Below the pieces are notes generated by a model that saw only the letters and a program-made list of their open reading frames with translations, was not told the DNA's origin and did no database searches. Below are positions 15,996 to 25,323 of a stretch of DNA of 64,000 nt, in pieces (the first letter of the stretch is position 1; each line of letters starts with the position of its first letter). Source of the stretch: Knoellia locipacati (GTDB lineage Bacteria; Actinomycetota; Actinomycetes; Actinomycetales; Dermatophilaceae). A program made the position numbers and the translations under genes. The stretch covers positions 868,001 to 932,000 of the forward strand of contig NZ_BKBA01000003.1 of assembly GCF_007992835.1 (NCBI RefSeq), written 5' to 3'.

Positions 15996-16619
15996 ATGTC
16001 GAGCACGTCGAAGGTGCCTCCGCCGTCAGCGCGCGACCGCATCGTGCAGACGGCGTTCCGGCTCTTCTACGCCCACGGGATCCGCGCCACCGGGATCGAC
16101 CTGATCATCGCCGAGTCAGGCGTCGCCAAGGCGACCTTCTACAAGCACTTCCCGTCCAAGGACGACCTCGTCGTGGCCTACCTCGACGTCGTCGACGAGG
16201 CGTGGTCGGGGCAGCTGCACGCTGCCGCCGAGGCTGCCGGACCGGCACCTGCCGACCAGCTGGTCGGGCTCTTCGACGCGCTCGGCAACGCCTGCCGCCG
16301 GGAGGGCTACCGCGGGTGCGGCTTCATCAACGCCGCCGCCGAGACCGCTCCCGGCAGCCGCGTGCACGACCGCACCGTCGCGCACAAGACGTCGGTGAGG
16401 GCGTGGGTCCGAGACGTCGCCGAGGACGCCGGCGCGAAGGATCCCGACGCGCTCTCCCGAGCCCTCACGCTCCTGCTCGACGGCGGCCTCGCCAGTGGCG
16501 CCCTCGACGCCTCCCCCGATGCGGCTGTCGTCGCCAAGGCCTCGGCGCAGGCCCTCGTCGGGGCAGCGGTCGGCCCGACGCGCCGTGGCGCCGCGGGCAA
16601 GACGCGGGGGCGGGCCTGA
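15996..16619 (+). CDS. TetR-family transcriptional regulator
   Basis: 207 residues. The helix-turn-helix is in residues 12-58: RIVQTAFRLFYAHGIRATGI, then IAESGVAKATFYKHFPSKDD. The C-terminal ligand-binding domain contains a cysteine (EGYRGCGFINAAAE). The ATG at 15996 follows AAGGAG. It is autoregulated by two CAGACAG-type palindromes in the shared promoter and probably represses the divergent reductase gene. The MATE exporter starts 23 bp downstream in the same direction and may be part of the response, for example to a toxic electrophile. The ligand is unknown. Confidence 0.9.
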   Translation: MSSTSKVPPPSARDRIVQTAFRLFYAHGIRATGIDLIIAESGVAKATFYKHFPSKDDLVVAYLDVVDEAWSGQLHAAAEAAGPAPADQLVGLFDALGNACRREGYRGCGFINAAAETAPGSRVHDRTVAHKTSVRAWVRDVAEDAGAKDPDALSRALTLLLDGGLASGALDASPDAAVVAKASAQALVGAAVGPTRRGAAGKTRGRA

Positions 16620-16642
16620 CCGCCTGCCGCTAGCGTCGCCCT

Positions 16643-18019
16643 GTGCGCGACGAGAGGCCGGCCGACGGCCAGGAGACCCCGAGCCAGCACCGTGAGGTCC
16701 TACGGCTCGCGCTCCCGGCGTTCCTCGCGCTCGTCGCCGAGCCGCTCTTCCTCCTCACCGACTCCGCCATCGTCGGCCACCTCGGCACCCCGCAGCTGGC
16801 CGGCCTCGGCGTCGCGAGCGCGATGCTCCTCACCGCCGCCAACATCTTCGTGTTCCTCGCCTACGGCACGACCGCCGTCGTCGCCCGCCAGCTCGGCGCC
16901 GGCAACCGCGACGGCGCGATCGCCGCGGGCATCGACGGCACGTGGCTCGCGGTCGGTCTCGGGGCGGTGACCGCCGTCGTCATCGCGGTCGCGGCCGGAC
17001 CCATCTGTCGCGTGTTCGGGGCCTCGCCCGAGGCGCTCGGCCACGCCGTGACCTACCTGCGGATCTCGGCGATCAGCCTCCCGGCGATGCTCGTCGTCCT
17101 CGCCACGACCGGTGTCCTGCGCGGGCTCCAGGACACCCGCACCCCCCTGGCCGCGAGCGCCCTCGGGTTCACGTCGAACATCGCGCTCAACCTGCTGTTC
17201 GTCTACGGCTTCGGCTGGGGCATCGCCGGGTCCGCACTCGGCACCGTCCTGGCGCAGACCGGCATGGCCGCCGCCCTCGTCGTCGTGCTCATGCGCGAGG
17301 CACGGCGCCACGAGGTCACCCTCCGGGCGCATCCGGGACGGATCCTCAAGGCGGCACGCACCGGCATACCGCTGCTCGTGCGCACCCTCGCGCTGCGGGC
17401 CGTGCTCCTCGTGACCACGTGGGTGGCCGCCGGACTGGGCGACGTGCCGCTGGCGGCCTACCAGGTGTCGGCCACGATCTGGAGCTTCCTCGTGTTCGCC
17501 CTCGACGCCATCGCCATCGCGGCCCAGGCGCTCACCGGCAAGTCGCTCGGCGAGGGCGACCTCGCGCGGACCCGCTCGGTCACCACGCTCATGGTGCGGT
17601 GGGGCATCATCGCCGGCTTCGCGCTCGGCATCGTCCTGCTCCTGCTGCGCACCGTCCTCCCGCAGCTCTTCACGGGCGACCCGGCGGTGCAGACGGCCAT
17701 CGCCGCGGCCCTCATCATCGTGGCGCTCACGCAGCCGCTCAGCGGCTACGTCTTCGTCATCGACGGCGTCCTCATCGGCGCGGGCGACGGGCCGTGGCTG
17801 GCGCGGGCGATGCTCGCCAACCTCGTGGCCTACCTGCCGCTCATCCTCGGCGTGCACCTCATGGGCGACTGGCTCCTCGAGGAAGGCAGCGCCCGGGCGA
17901 CCGGCAACGCAGTGATGTGGCTGTGGCTGGCGTTCACCGGGTTCATGGCGATCCGGGGAGTGCTCATGTGGGCGCGGGTGCGCACCGACGGCTGGATGGT
18001 CACCGGCGCCACCCGGTGA
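16643..18019 (+). CDS. MATE-family efflux transporter (DinF-like)
   Basis: 458 residues with about 12 predicted membrane helices. The first repeat has ALPAFLALVAEPLFLLTDSA and IVGHLGTPQLAGLGVAS, a typical DinF-branch MATE N terminus. GTTAVVARQLGAGNR and GVLRGLQDTRTPL also follow the family. The protein would export organic cations or metabolites using an ion gradient. The GTG start at 16643 is 23 bp after the TetR gene, suggesting co-transcription. An ATA isoleucine codon, very rare here, is used at 17366 within a CGGCATAC word. Confidence 0.9.
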   Translation: MRDERPADGQETPSQHREVLRLALPAFLALVAEPLFLLTDSAIVGHLGTPQLAGLGVASAMLLTAANIFVFLAYGTTAVVARQLGAGNRDGAIAAGIDGTWLAVGLGAVTAVVIAVAAGPICRVFGASPEALGHAVTYLRISAISLPAMLVVLATTGVLRGLQDTRTPLAASALGFTSNIALNLLFVYGFGWGIAGSALGTVLAQTGMAAALVVVLMREARRHEVTLRAHPGRILKAARTGIPLLVRTLALRAVLLVTTWVAAGLGDVPLAAYQVSATIWSFLVFALDAIAIAAQALTGKSLGEGDLARTRSVTTLMVRWGIIAGFALGIVLLLLRTVLPQLFTGDPAVQTAIAAALIIVALTQPLSGYVFVIDGVLIGAGDGPWLARAMLANLVAYLPLILGVHLMGDWLLEEGSARATGNAVMWLWLAFTGFMAIRGVLMWARVRTDGWMVTGATR

Positions 18020-18072
18020 GGCGGTGTCGCCGGCGTCCAGCCGGCCGTGTCCGGACCGCGTGGGCGGTCACT

Positions 18073-18104
18073 GTGCACTGCTGCTCCCTGGCGCAGCAGT
18101 GCAC
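18073..18104. repeat. Palindrome copy A (GTGCACTGCTGC family)
   Basis: Arms GTGCACTGCTGC (18073-18084) and GCAGCAGTGCAC (18093-18104), perfect over 12 bp, with an 8-base loop. It lies in the 205-bp gap between the convergent MATE and beta-glucosidase genes. The same arms recur at 18125 and three times near 60 kb. Confidence 0.85.
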
Positions 18105-18107
18105 TGT

Positions 18108-18175
18108 CAGGTGCCCGACGGACTGTGCACTGCTGCACTCCAGCGCAGCAGTGCACAGCGCACGTCGGGCACCTG
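18108..18175. repeat. Nested palindrome copy B in a larger inverted repeat
   Basis: The core is CTGTGCACTGCTGC (18123-18136), an 8-base loop, and GCAGCAGTGCACAG (18145-18158). Outside it lies a second perfect inverted repeat, CAGGTGCCCGACG (18108-18120) with its complement at 18163-18175. The whole 68 bp could extrude as one long cruciform or act as a bidirectional terminator between the convergent genes. The loop length equals that of the other four copies of the family. Confidence 0.85.
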
Positions 18176-18224
18176 CTCGCAGACGGCGCCGGGCCGGATC
18201 GCTCGGATCCGGCCCGACGCGCGG

Positions 18225-20552
18225 TCAGCGGGTGACCGTGAAGGTGACCTTCTTGTCGGCCTTCGACGAGCTGCCGCCGTAGAGCTCGATGGTGCCCGGC
18301 TCGACGACGAGACGACCGTCGTTGTCGTGGAACCCGAAGGCGTTGCGGTCAAGCGTGAACCTCACGACCTTGCTCTGCCCCGGCGCGAGCGTGACCCGCT
18401 CGAAGCCGACGAGCCGGCGCACCGGCTGCGACAGGCTGGCCACCGGGTCGTGCAGGTAGAGCTGGGCGACCTCGTCACCCGCCACCGCACCCGTGTTGGT
18501 GACGGTCATCGTGGCCGTGACCCTGCCGTCGCGACGGACGCTGGTGCGGTCCAGCCGCGGCGTGCTCGTCGTGAAGGTCGTGTAGCTCAGGCCGTGACCG
18601 AAGACGTAGAGCGGGTCGCAGGTGTCGAGGTCCCGGTAGCGCGAGACGTACTTCTGGGTGATGTCGCAGGGACGCCCGGTCGGCTCGTGGTTGTAGTAGA
18701 TCGGGACCTGGCCGACGGTGACCGGGAAGGACACCGGCAGCTTGCCACCGGGGTTGACCTTGCCGAAGACGACGTCGGCGACGGCGTTGCCCGCCTCGAC
18801 ACCCGGGAACCAGGCCTCGAGGATCGCCGGCGCGGTGGCGTCGACGTCCGGGATGGTGAGCGGTCGGCCGTTGAACAGGACGACCGCGAACGGCTTGCCC
18901 GTGGCCTTGATCCGGTCGATGAGCTCCTGCTGGCGCCCGGGCAGTGAGATGTCGCTGCGCGAGGCCGCCTCGGCGCTCATGCCACGGGTCTCACCGACGG
19001 CGATGACCACCTGGTCGGCCGCCTGCGCCGCCGCGACCGCCGCGTCGAACCCGGCGTCCGAGGCGCAGTAGTCGGTGGGCTTGATGTTCGGCGGCTCGCT
19101 GTCGACCAGCGTGCAGCCCGGCGTGTAGGTCGCGGTCGGGTTGACCGCCTTGATGCCGGTGAAGACGCTGACGGCGTCGGCGTCCTCGCCGCGGCCCCAC
19201 CACGGGCCGAGCATGTTGTGCTGGTCGTTGCCGAGCGGCCCGATGACCGCGGTCTTCTTCGCCGGTGAGAGCGGCAGGGTGGCCGAGGCGTTCTTGAGCA
19301 GGACCATCGACTCGCCGGCGGCCTTGCGGGCGGCTGCCCGGTCACTGGGGGTGAGGAAGCTGGCGGGGTCCTTGGCCTTGGCGACGTCGACGTAGGGGTT
19401 CTCGAAGAGACCGGCACGGAACTTCACCCGCAGGATCCGTCGGACGGCGTCGTCGAGACGGGCCATCGAGATGTCGCGGCTGCGCAGCAGCCCGGCGCCG
19501 TAGTCGCGCAGGAAGGTGCTCACCATCTCCTGGTCGGTCCCGGCGTTGAGGGCGTTCGCCCCGGCGCTCGGCCCGTCGGCGGCGGTGCCGTGACCGCACG
19601 AGCCGGACTCGGGCTTGACCGGCGGGCAGGCCCGGGTCTCGGCGACGGCGGTGTAGTCGCTCACGATGAACCCGTCGAAGCCCCACTCCTTCTTGAGGAT
19701 GTCGGTCTCGGTCTCGTGGTTCGCACACCCGGGCACGCCGTTGAGCGAGTTGAACGAGCACATGACCGAGGCGACACCGGCGTCGACGGCGGCCTTGAAC
19801 GGCGGCAGGTAGAGGTCACGCAGCCGTCGCTCCGACATGTCCGTCGTGTTGTAGTCGCGTCCGCCCTCGGGCTGGCCGTAGGCGACGAAGTGCTTCACCG
19901 AGGCCGCGACCTTGTCCGGCTTGGAGTAGTCCGAACCCTGCGCACCGCGCACCCGCGCCGCCGAGAAGGCCGAGTTGAGGAGCGGGTCCTCACCGCCGCC
20001 CTCGACGATGCGGCCCCAGCGGGGGTCGTGGGAGACGTCGACCATCGGGCTGTAGATCTGCTTGAGACCCACCGTCGCCGACTCGCGCGCACCGATGGCC
20101 GCGTCGATCTCGCCGACCTCGGGGTCGAACGAGCTGGCCGCACCCAGCGGCACCGGGAAGATCGTGCGGTAGCCGTGGATGGTGTCGTAGGCGAAGAGGA
20201 TCGGGATGTGCAGCCGGGACTGCTCGACCGCGACCTTCTGGAACTGGTTGATCTTGTCGGGGTCGGTGAGGCTGAAGACGCCTCCGACACCGGCCCTCGC
20301 GTCGGCCTCGGTGATCTGGCCGTCGGAGAGCAGCTGCACCTGCTGGAGCTTCTCGGTCGTCGTCATCGCACGGATGAGGGCGTCGATGCGGCGCTCGACC
20401 GGGTCACGCCTGCGGGCCTGGTCGGCTGCCTGCTGGGCGGCCGTCGTCGACGTCGTGCTGGCGTCGGCCTTGCCGGGCAGGCCGTGTGGTTGGACGAACG
20501 GGAGAGCCGCCGCTGCCGCGACGGCTGTGAGTGTTGTGAGCATGCGCTTCAT
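18225..20552 (-). CDS. bglX: Secreted GH3 beta-glucosidase (BglX-like)
   Basis: 775 residues. A signal peptide (MLTTLTAVAAAAALPFVQPH) is followed by the GH3 N-terminal barrel. Substrate-binding segments LFAYDTIHGYRTIFP, DVSHDPRWGRIVEGGGEDP and SVKHFVAYG are present. The probable nucleophile Asp is in GFIVSDYTAVAE, about residue 297. The C-terminal GH3 domain (TAVIGPLGNDQHNMLGPWWG) and a fibronectin III-like domain ending the protein complete the BglX architecture. It would release glucose from oligosaccharides outside the cell. Its ATG is at 20552. No sugar importer is adjacent. No GTATGCCG word occurs in this 2.3-kb gene. Confidence 0.92.
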   Translation of the reverse strand: MKRMLTTLTAVAAAAALPFVQPHGLPGKADASTTSTTAAQQAADQARRRDPVERRIDALIRAMTTTEKLQQVQLLSDGQITEADARAGVGGVFSLTDPDKINQFQKVAVEQSRLHIPILFAYDTIHGYRTIFPVPLGAASSFDPEVGEIDAAIGARESATVGLKQIYSPMVDVSHDPRWGRIVEGGGEDPLLNSAFSAARVRGAQGSDYSKPDKVAASVKHFVAYGQPEGGRDYNTTDMSERRLRDLYLPPFKAAVDAGVASVMCSFNSLNGVPGCANHETETDILKKEWGFDGFIVSDYTAVAETRACPPVKPESGSCGHGTAADGPSAGANALNAGTDQEMVSTFLRDYGAGLLRSRDISMARLDDAVRRILRVKFRAGLFENPYVDVAKAKDPASFLTPSDRAAARKAAGESMVLLKNASATLPLSPAKKTAVIGPLGNDQHNMLGPWWGRGEDADAVSVFTGIKAVNPTATYTPGCTLVDSEPPNIKPTDYCASDAGFDAAVAAAQAADQVVIAVGETRGMSAEAASRSDISLPGRQQELIDRIKATGKPFAVVLFNGRPLTIPDVDATAPAILEAWFPGVEAGNAVADVVFGKVNPGGKLPVSFPVTVGQVPIYYNHEPTGRPCDITQKYVSRYRDLDTCDPLYVFGHGLSYTTFTTSTPRLDRTSVRRDGRVTATMTVTNTGAVAGDEVAQLYLHDPVASLSQPVRRLVGFERVTLAPGQSKVVRFTLDRNAFGFHDNDGRLVVEPGTIELYGGSSSKADKKVTFTVTR

Positions 20553-20692
20553 GGGTCTGGTCCACCTCCGGGATCGGCCCCGACCGAACCGTCGCCGGCC
20601 GGGAGGGCGCCGGCGGTGGGTCTCGACGTCGGCGTCGCTTCCCCGATGGTCGACCTGCTGGTCCCAAGGTGCAACCCAGGGGCCCAGACGGA

Positions 20693-22225
20693 CTATGCGA
20701 CCCCGACCGCGGCCTCGCGACGCGGGTCGCCCGCCGCACGCAGGCCACCGTCACTGCCCCGGTATGCCGCACCCACCCCACCGAAGTACATCGAGAGCTC
20801 GCCGTGGTCGAGACCGCGCAGCCCGGCCGCCGCGACCGCCGCCTCGATCTCGGGGCTCGCCTCGTGCTCGACGACGGCCTCGCCGTCCTCGGCGAAGCGG
20901 ACGTGCACCCGCGGCGCCTGGATCGCCGTGTCGAGGTCGGCGCCGTGCAGGCACAGCTGGGCGAGCACCTGCATGAGCGCCGTCGTGATCCGGTCGGCCC
21001 CCGGTGAGCCGACGGCGAGCACGCGACCGTCCTCGGCGCGCGCGACCGTCGGCGCCATGTTGGAGGCGAGCCGCGTGCCCGGCTCGAGGGCGTGCAGCCC
21101 GAGCCGGTTGAGCTCGGGCTCCCCGAGCGCGTTGTTGAGCAGGATCCCCGTCCCGGGGATGGTGACGCCGGCGCCGTAGCCGCTCGACATCGTCACCGCG
21201 CAGGCGAGCCCGTCGGAGTCGACCGCCGACACGTGCGCCGTCGACGCCGACGTCGGCAGGCCCGCGAGCCCGTGCCGCTCGACCGCCGCGAGGAGCGCGT
21301 GCCCGTCGGCGTCGAGGTCGCGGGAGACGTCGTGGACGGCGAGCCGGTAGGCCAGCACCGCCCGCTGGATCCGGACGACGTCGTCCCACGAGAACCCGTG
21401 GGTGCGCTCGAGCTCGGAGAGCATGACCGCGAGCATCGGCCCACCGACCGAGGGCGGTGGGTTGACCGCGACGTCCCAGTCGCCGACCCGTCGGCGCACC
21501 GGCGTGCGTTCCACGACCTCGTATGCCGTGAGGTCGGCCTGCGTGACCAGCCCACCGTTCGCGGCCATGTCGGCCGCGAGCGCGTGCCCGAGGTCACCGG
21601 TCATGAGCAGCGACGCACCCTCGCGGGCCACCGCGTCGAGCACCGTTGCCAGCTCGAGGTTGTGGGCGAGATCGCCTGCGACAAAAGGGGATCCGTCGGG
21701 TCGACGGGTGAGCGCCCGGGCACCGGGGTCGAGGCCGAAGAGGCCGTCCGCGACGTACCCGAGGTAGCGCGTGGCGGCCCCACCGATGGGGTAGCCGTCG
21801 CGGCACACCCCGGCGGCAGGCGCCACGACCGAGGCCCACGGCCGTGAGCCGAAGCGCGTCACGGCCGCCTCGTACGCCGAGAGGGCCCCGGGCACCGCGA
21901 CCGAGCCGTGGCCGGCATACATCGTCACGCCGCCGCCGTAGTCGGTGACGACCTCGCGCACTCCCCCACCGAAGGCCCCACGCGGGAGGCCGCGTCCCGG
22001 CATGGCGACGTTGCCGTCGAGGACGACCGGCGGGCCCGACGCGGGCCAGATCGTCACGAAGGCACCGCCGGCGAGGCTCACGATGCCCGGCTCGGTGCTC
22101 ATCGAGGTGATCGCCGCGGCGATGGCGGCGTCGACGGCGTTGCCACCCTCGGCGACGACCGCCTCCCCGGCGCCGAGCGACGCGGCACCGGTCGCCGCGA
22201 TCGCCACCTGCCTCGTCGCACCCAT
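20693..22225 (-). CDS. ggt: Gamma-glutamyltransferase family protein
   Basis: About 510 residues, starting MGATRQVAIAATGAASLGAG and continuing with GGNAVDAAIAAAI, the usual GGT N terminus. There is no clear signal peptide. GVCRDGYPIG and NPPPSVGGPMLAVML follow. The Ntn-type catalytic threonine is in STAHVSAVDSDGLACAV, and autoprocessing before it would give two subunits. MSSGYGAGVTIPGTGILLNN and NMAPTVAR form the small-subunit core. It cleaves gamma-glutamyl bonds such as glutathione-like substrates. An alternative ATG at 22234 adds three residues. It is divergent from an importer operon. Confidence 0.88.
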   Translation of the reverse strand: MGATRQVAIAATGAASLGAGEAVVAEGGNAVDAAIAAAITSMSTEPGIVSLAGGAFVTIWPASGPPVVLDGNVAMPGRGLPRGAFGGGVREVVTDYGGGVTMYAGHGSVAVPGALSAYEAAVTRFGSRPWASVVAPAAGVCRDGYPIGGAATRYLGYVADGLFGLDPGARALTRRPDGSPFVAGDLAHNLELATVLDAVAREGASLLMTGDLGHALAADMAANGGLVTQADLTAYEVVERTPVRRRVGDWDVAVNPPPSVGGPMLAVMLSELERTHGFSWDDVVRIQRAVLAYRLAVHDVSRDLDADGHALLAAVERHGLAGLPTSASTAHVSAVDSDGLACAVTMSSGYGAGVTIPGTGILLNNALGEPELNRLGLHALEPGTRLASNMAPTVARAEDGRVLAVGSPGADRITTALMQVLAQLCLHGADLDTAIQAPRVHVRFAEDGEAVVEHEASPEIEAAVAAAGLRGLDHGELSMYFGGVGAAYRGSDGGLRAAGDPRREAAVGVA

Positions 22226-22416
22226 GAGAGGCATCCTCGCACCGGCGGCGGCAGGGGCGGCGAGTGATCTCGGGAGGGTCGCGGGTCGGGCGCGGTCCGG
22301 CCACGGCTGCGACAACACGTCGTGAACACCGTATGGGCGCGCGCCGTGAGCCCTACAGTCGAGAGCGGGTCCCTTGCGGCCGTCGCGCCGGGCCCGCCCG
22401 TCGGAAGGATCACGCT

Positions 22417-23565
22417 GTGTCCACTCGTCTCCCCCGTCCACTCCTGGCTGCCGTCGCCGGTGCCTGCGCCCTCTCGCTCGCGGCCTGCGCCGCGCCCGAG
22501 AGCAAGGACTCCACCTCGTCGTCCACGGCCAGCGGCACGTCCGCCGCCGCCGACCCCGCCACGGCCACCTCCGCCGAGGCCCTGGGCGGCATGGCCGCCC
22601 TCGAGGCCGCCGCCAAGAAGGAGGGGGCCCTCAACGTCATCGCGCTCCCGCCGGACTGGGCCAACTACGGCGAGATCCTCAAGAACTTCGCCGCGAAGTA
22701 CCCCGAGATCAAGATCACCAGCGCCCAGCCCGACGCGGGCAGCGCCGACGAGATCGACGCGGCCAAGCGCCTCGCCGGGCAGAGCACCGCCCCGGACGTC
22801 TTCGACCTCGGACCCGCGGTGGCGCTGGCCAACACCGCGATGTTCGCGCCCTACAAGGTCACCGACTTCGACAAGATCCCCGCCGAGCTCAAGGACCCGG
22901 GTGGGGCCTGGGTCAACGACTACGGCGGCCTCATGACCGTCGGCTACGACTCGGCCAAGGTGCCGGCGCCGACCAAGCTCGCCGACCTGCTCGGGTCGGC
23001 GTACAAGGGCAAGGTCGCCCTCAACGGCAACCCGGTCAAGGACGGTGCGGCGTTCGCCGGCGTGCAGATGGTCGCCATCGCCGAGGGCGGGTCGGCCGCC
23101 GACCCGACCAAGGGCATCGAGTGGTTCAAGAAGCTCAAGGACGCGGGCAACTTCCTGCCGCTCGACCCCACCCCCGCGACGATCGTGTCGGGCCAGACCC
23201 CGGTCGTCGTCGACTGGTCCTACAACCAGGTCTCGATCACGCCGAAGCTCGCGACGTGGAAGCTCTGGGCACCCGAGAACGCCCCGCTCATGACCTACTA
23301 CGTGCAGGCCATCAACAAGGAGGCTCCGCACCCGGCGGCGGCCCGCCTGTGGCAGGAGTACCTCTACAGCGCCGACGGGCAGAACTCCTGGCTCAAGGGC
23401 GGCGCCAAGCCGGTCCTCTTCGACGCCATGTCGACCGCCGGCACCCTCGACAAGACCGCCGAGGGCGCGCTGCCCAAGACGGGCACGCCGGTCATCCCCT
23501 CGGCGCAGGACACCGACAAGGCCAAGGCGATCCTCGCCAAGGAATGGGCCAACGCCATTGGCTGA
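22417..23565 (+). CDS. ABC importer substrate-binding lipoprotein
   Basis: 382 residues. The lipobox LSLAACAAPES gives a lipid-anchored protein, with a Ser/Thr/Ala-rich linker to about residue 55. The binding domain resembles periplasmic-binding family II proteins of the AfuA/PotD kind (EGALNVIALPPDWANYGEIL, SAKVPAPTKLADLL, VSGQTPVVVDWSYNQ). The GTG at 22417 follows GGAAGGAT. It is the first gene of a four-gene importer whose products follow with overlaps. Ligand candidates are polyamines, or organophosphate-type compounds or iron as in AfuA. MTA-salvage genes directly downstream favour a polyamine-linked role but do not prove it. Confidence 0.83.
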   Translation: MSTRLPRPLLAAVAGACALSLAACAAPESKDSTSSSTASGTSAAADPATATSAEALGGMAALEAAAKKEGALNVIALPPDWANYGEILKNFAAKYPEIKITSAQPDAGSADEIDAAKRLAGQSTAPDVFDLGPAVALANTAMFAPYKVTDFDKIPAELKDPGGAWVNDYGGLMTVGYDSAKVPAPTKLADLLGSAYKGKVALNGNPVKDGAAFAGVQMVAIAEGGSAADPTKGIEWFKKLKDAGNFLPLDPTPATIVSGQTPVVVDWSYNQVSITPKLATWKLWAPENAPLMTYYVQAINKEAPHPAAARLWQEYLYSADGQNSWLKGGAKPVLFDAMSTAGTLDKTAEGALPKTGTPVIPSAQDTDKAKAILAKEWANAIG

Positions 23566-24454
23566 CCAGCCGACGACGACCACCCCGGCGAGGGCGAGGC
23601 GCGGCCGACGGCCCTCCCTCGCCGGCGCCGGGGTGCTCCCGTTCTTCGCCTACACGACCGTGTTCCTGCTCATCCCGACGCTGGTCGTCGTCGTCGGCGC
23701 CTTCCTCGGCGCCGACGGGCGGCCGACCCTGAGCAACCTCTCGGCGCTCGGCGAGCCCAGCTTCCTCAAGGCGATGCGGCAGTCGCTGGTCCTGTCGGCC
23801 GTGACCGCGGTCGCCGGCGCGGTGCTGGGCTCCCTGCTCGCGTATGCCGTGAGCACCGCCTCCCCGACCGGCGTCCTCAAGCGGTTCGTCACCTCGTTGT
23901 GCGGGGTGCTCGCCCAGTTCGGTGGTGTGGCGCTCGCCTTCGCGTTCACCGCGAGCTTCGGTGCGACGGGGCTGCTCACGTCGTGGCTGGCCCGCGTCGG
24001 CGTCGAGAACGGGTCCGGGCTCTGGCTCTACGAGTGGGACAAGGGCCTCATGCTCGTCTACCTGTACTTCCAGGTCCCACTCATGCTCATCGTCTTCCTG
24101 CCCGCCGTCGAGGGCCTCAAGCCGCAGTGGCGCGAGGCGACCGAGACGCTGGGCGGCACGACGTGGACCTACTGGCGGCGGGTCGCCGGGCCGATCCTGC
24201 TGCCCTCGTTCATCGGTGCCACGCTGCTGCTGTTCACCAACGCCCTCAGCGCGTACGCGACGGCTCGCGCGCTGGTCAGCCAGGGGTCCCCGATCGTCCC
24301 GCTCCAGATCGGTGACGCCCTGAGCTCCGAGGTCCTGCTCGGTCAGCAGGCCGTCGCCAAGGCGATGGCGCTCGCGATGATCGTCGTCGTCGCCCTCGTC
24401 ATGACCCTGTATGCCGTCCTCGACCGTCGCGCGAGCCGGTGGCTCGTCCGATGA
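23558..24454 (+). CDS. ABC importer permease (PotB-like)
   Basis: 298 residues with six predicted helices and the EAA loop that contacts the ATPase (WREATETLGGTTWTYWRRVA, then GPILLPSFIG). The start appears to be TTG at 23558 (Leu-Ala-Asp-Gln-Pro), overlapping the end of the lipoprotein gene by 8 bp. No better start exists before the first helix (LPFFAYTTVFLLIPTLVVVV). It pairs with the next permease to form the membrane channel of the importer. Confidence 0.86.
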   Translation: MADQPTTTTPARARRGRRPSLAGAGVLPFFAYTTVFLLIPTLVVVVGAFLGADGRPTLSNLSALGEPSFLKAMRQSLVLSAVTAVAGAVLGSLLAYAVSTASPTGVLKRFVTSLCGVLAQFGGVALAFAFTASFGATGLLTSWLARVGVENGSGLWLYEWDKGLMLVYLYFQVPLMLIVFLPAVEGLKPQWREATETLGGTTWTYWRRVAGPILLPSFIGATLLLFTNALSAYATARALVSQGSPIVPLQIGDALSSEVLLGQQAVAKAMALAMIVVVALVMTLYAVLDRRASRWLVR

Positions 24455-25323
24455 GCGGGCAACGCGCCCGGATCCGCCGGCGGCAGCGGACCTTCCGGTG
24501 GGGGGTCGTCACGCTCGTCAGCGCCTTCTTCGCCCTGCCCCTGCTCGGCATGCTCGACTTCACGACCCGGGGCCCGGGTGGCGTGGGGCGCAGCGGCCAG
24601 ACGTGGCGGACGCTCGCCGACTTCGGGGCCGTCGCCACCGACTACCCCACCCTCAACGACGGCGTCGTCACGTCGGTGGGGCTGGCCGTGCTCACCGTCG
24701 CCGTGATGCTCCTGCTCCTCGTGCCGACGATGACGTGGGTGCGCCTGCGGGTGCCGCGGGCGCAGCGCCTCGTCGAGTTCGTCTGCCTGCTGCCGCTCAC
24801 CGTGCCCGCCATCGTGCTCGTCGTCGGTCTCTCCCCCATCTACACGTGGCTCACGGGGTGGCTGCGCTACTTCTTCGGGACCGCGATCAGCGAGTCGACG
24901 CTGTGGCTCTCGCTGGCCTACGTCGTGCTCGTCCTGCCCTACTCCTACCGCGCCATCGACGCCGGGCTGCGCTCGATCGACGTCCGGACCCTGAGCGAGG
25001 CCGCCCGCTCGCTCGGCGCAGGGTGGCCCACCGTGATGTGGCGGATCATCCTGCCCAACCTGCGCTCGGCCGTGCTGTCCGCGTCGTTCCTCACCGTCGC
25101 CCTGGTGCTCGGCGAGTTCACCATCGCCAACCTGTTCAGCCGCAACAACCTCCAGGTCGCGATGTACCTCCTCGGCAAGAGCGACGCGCAGATCTCGGTC
25201 GCCGTCGGGCTCGTGTCGCTCGTCTTCGCCTTCCTCATCCTGTTCGCCATGTCCTTCGTCGGCAGCGCCGGCCAGGGCGGCGCCCTCACGCGCCGCCTCC
25301 GTTCCCGCAAGGAGTCCGCATGA
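24451..25323 (+). CDS. ABC importer permease (PotC-like)
   Basis: 290 residues with six predicted helices and an EAA motif (LSEAARSLGAGWPTVMWRII, LPNLRSAVLSA). The ATG at 24451 overlaps the preceding stop as ATGA, so translation is coupled. The C terminus is basic (RRLRSRKESA). It is the second channel subunit of the importer. Confidence 0.87.
   Translation: MSGQRARIRRRQRTFRWGVVTLVSAFFALPLLGMLDFTTRGPGGVGRSGQTWRTLADFGAVATDYPTLNDGVVTSVGLAVLTVAVMLLLLVPTMTWVRLRVPRAQRLVEFVCLLPLTVPAIVLVVGLSPIYTWLTGWLRYFFGTAISESTLWLSLAYVVLVLPYSYRAIDAGLRSIDVRTLSEAARSLGAGWPTVMWRIILPNLRSAVLSASFLTVALVLGEFTIANLFSRNNLQVAMYLLGKSDAQISVAVGLVSLVFAFLILFAMSFVGSAGQGGALTRRLRSRKESA

Noticed and set aside
23558-24454. Frameshift between the importer lipoprotein and first permease
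   Set aside because: The 8-bp overlap with a TTG start is consistent with translational coupling and both proteins are full length.
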